This document shows, in pieces, positions 40,158 to 40,980 of a stretch of 40,980 nt of DNA (within the stretch, counting starts at the first letter, position 1; each line of letters starts with the position of its first letter). This stretch comes from Chloroflexota bacterium. Its GTDB lineage: Bacteria; Chloroflexota; Limnocylindria; Limnocylindrales; CSP1-4. The notes under the pieces were generated by a model. The model searched no databases. It was not told the DNA's origin and worked only from the letters and a program-made list of their open reading frames with translations. A program made the position numbers and the translations under genes. The stretch is from contig SCUO01000043.1 of NCBI GenBank assembly GCA_004297395.1, forward strand, positions 1 through 40,980. Direction: 5' to 3'.

Positions 40158-40980
40158 CTATTCCTCGGCCGCGTCGTACGTGACCTTTGTCCCGGTGGCA
40201 ACGACCTGGATGAAGATCCGTCCGCGATTCAGGCTGACCTCGTTGCCATCGGCGTCGTAGAAGCGGGTCAGCCCCCCCTGATCGGCCTTCTTCCAGGTTC
40301 CCTTGATGACCGTGCCATCGCGGAACACCCATGCAGTCCCCTGCCCGATCTGGTCCAGGACGGGCCGGCGGTGGCCGACTTCGGATTCCGGGTCGATCGA
40401 CAGCCGCATCCACAGGACGACCACATTGCGCGCCACGACGCGCTCGCCGTCGGCTGCATCGGTCTGGGCCTTGCCGGCAACCGAGCGAAGGTAGGCGTTC
40501 GTCGCCGGATCGTAGGTGTAGCCTGCGGCACCACGACCGTAGGGAACGCTGATCGCGCCACCCGCGGGCCGATCGGCCGGTGGCGCGTCGTCCTTGAACG
40601 GGCGGGCACCGAGGCCAGCGACCATCTCGGCCGGGGCGCCGCGCTTGGCCGCGACCTTGTACAGGCTGGCGGTCGAGGTGTAGGCGTTGTGGGGGGCGCT
40701 TCGGCTGCTGATCCGATGGAACGCCCCGCCGCTGCCGGCGAGCGCGTCGAGGTCGTACAGCAGCTTGCCGGCCACCGATGGAATGACCCTGAACCTGGTC
40801 TTCTCGTCGCCGCCGTAGTGCGCGAACCCGGCTCGGTACTCGCACGCCCAGAACACGAAATACGGGCGGCCGCTTCGGACCGGCCCGATGTCGGTCGCGT
40901 CCTGCTCCTGGAAGACCAGCATGTACCGGTCTTCGCCGCCGTCGGCCGGCGCCTGGTAGACGATCGAGGCGGCGTTGAAC
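40158..40980 (-). CDS. DUF3048-family protein, 5' end outside the window
   Basis: The last 273 residues of a protein whose start lies beyond position 40980. The visible part begins inside the first DUF3048 domain, with VFQEQDATDIGPVRSGRPYF, a pattern typical of the YerB-like family. It then has the second DUF3048 domain (YTYDPATNAYLRS, then the WKKADQGGLTRFYDADGNEVSLNRGRIFIQVV region, given here as pieces). YerB proteins are usually lipoproteins; the signal would be in the missing part. Function in the envelope is unproven. An inner ATG (40922) should not be taken as the start because the family pattern continues upstream. Confidence 0.88.
   Translation of the reverse strand, partial: FNAASIVYQAPADGGEDRYMLVFQEQDATDIGPVRSGRPYFVFWACEYRAGFAHYGGDEKTRFRVIPSVAGKLLYDLDALAGSGGAFHRISSRSAPHNAYTSTASLYKVAAKRGAPAEMVAGLGARPFKDDAPPADRPAGGAISVPYGRGAAGYTYDPATNAYLRSVAGKAQTDAADGERVVARNVVVLWMRLSIDPESEVGHRRPVLDQIGQGTAWVFRDGTVIKGTWKKADQGGLTRFYDADGNEVSLNRGRIFIQVVATGTKVTYDAAEE

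Overview
This is a 41 kb chromosomal segment of very high GC content, densely packed with genes, with many GTG and TTG starts and several stop/start overlaps (ATGA or GTGA). No plasmid, phage or transposase gene is visible. The gene set (ThyX, trimeric-type PNP, PolX with PHP domain, CpaE-like ATPase, paired GAF-GGDEF proteins, DUF3048 lipoprotein) and the protein style suggest a high-GC Chloroflexota bacterium, perhaps the Limnocylindria lineage. That placement is inference; no rRNA gene is present to confirm it.

Layout. 1-2.4 kb: thyX and a bicupin gene, translationally coupled, converge on a purine nucleoside phosphorylase gene. 2.4-3.7 kb: a small membrane-stress cluster (GlsB-like, a one-helix protein, YggT-like) ending in a strong intrinsic terminator. 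3.9-4.7 kb: an OmpR-like response regulator broken by a -1 frameshift, with the same 15-bp palindrome on both sides. 4.9-5.9 kb: moaA. 6.2-8.7 kb: a coiled-coil protein and a CpaE/MinD-like ATPase. 8.8-11.4 kb: a hypothetical protein and acetyl-CoA synthetase. 11.4-14.6 kb: MscS channel, then an XRE-plus-nuclease fusion preceded by seven 11-bp repeats. 14.6-16.8 kb: IclR regulator and a class III aminotransferase. 17-22 kb: DUF885 hydrolase and a large protein that looks like a degenerate DNA methylase with a nuclease-like C-terminus. 22-26 kb: TPR protein, membrane protein, PolX. 26-30 kb: two diguanylate cyclases. 30-38.9 kb: a surface-glycan cluster (acetyltransferase, methyltransferase, sugar aminotransferase, asparagine synthase, flippase, epimerase, glycosyltransferase). 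38.9-41 kb: L-2-hydroxyglutarate oxidase and the 3' part of a DUF3048 gene.

The most unusual content is non-coding. Five copies of a palindromic element, each exactly 120 bp, lie in three intergenic regions (11.7-12.1, 14.2-14.5 and 21.8-22.0 kb). The copies diverge in sequence without indels and keep terminal and internal inverted repeats, with at least one compensatory change in the stem. Each copy is followed on the same side by a short G-rich tandem repeat. Four copies sit in two tandem duplications next to gene 3' ends that are themselves partly duplicated. I do not recognise this family. It could be a non-autonomous palindromic mobile element or a structured RNA.
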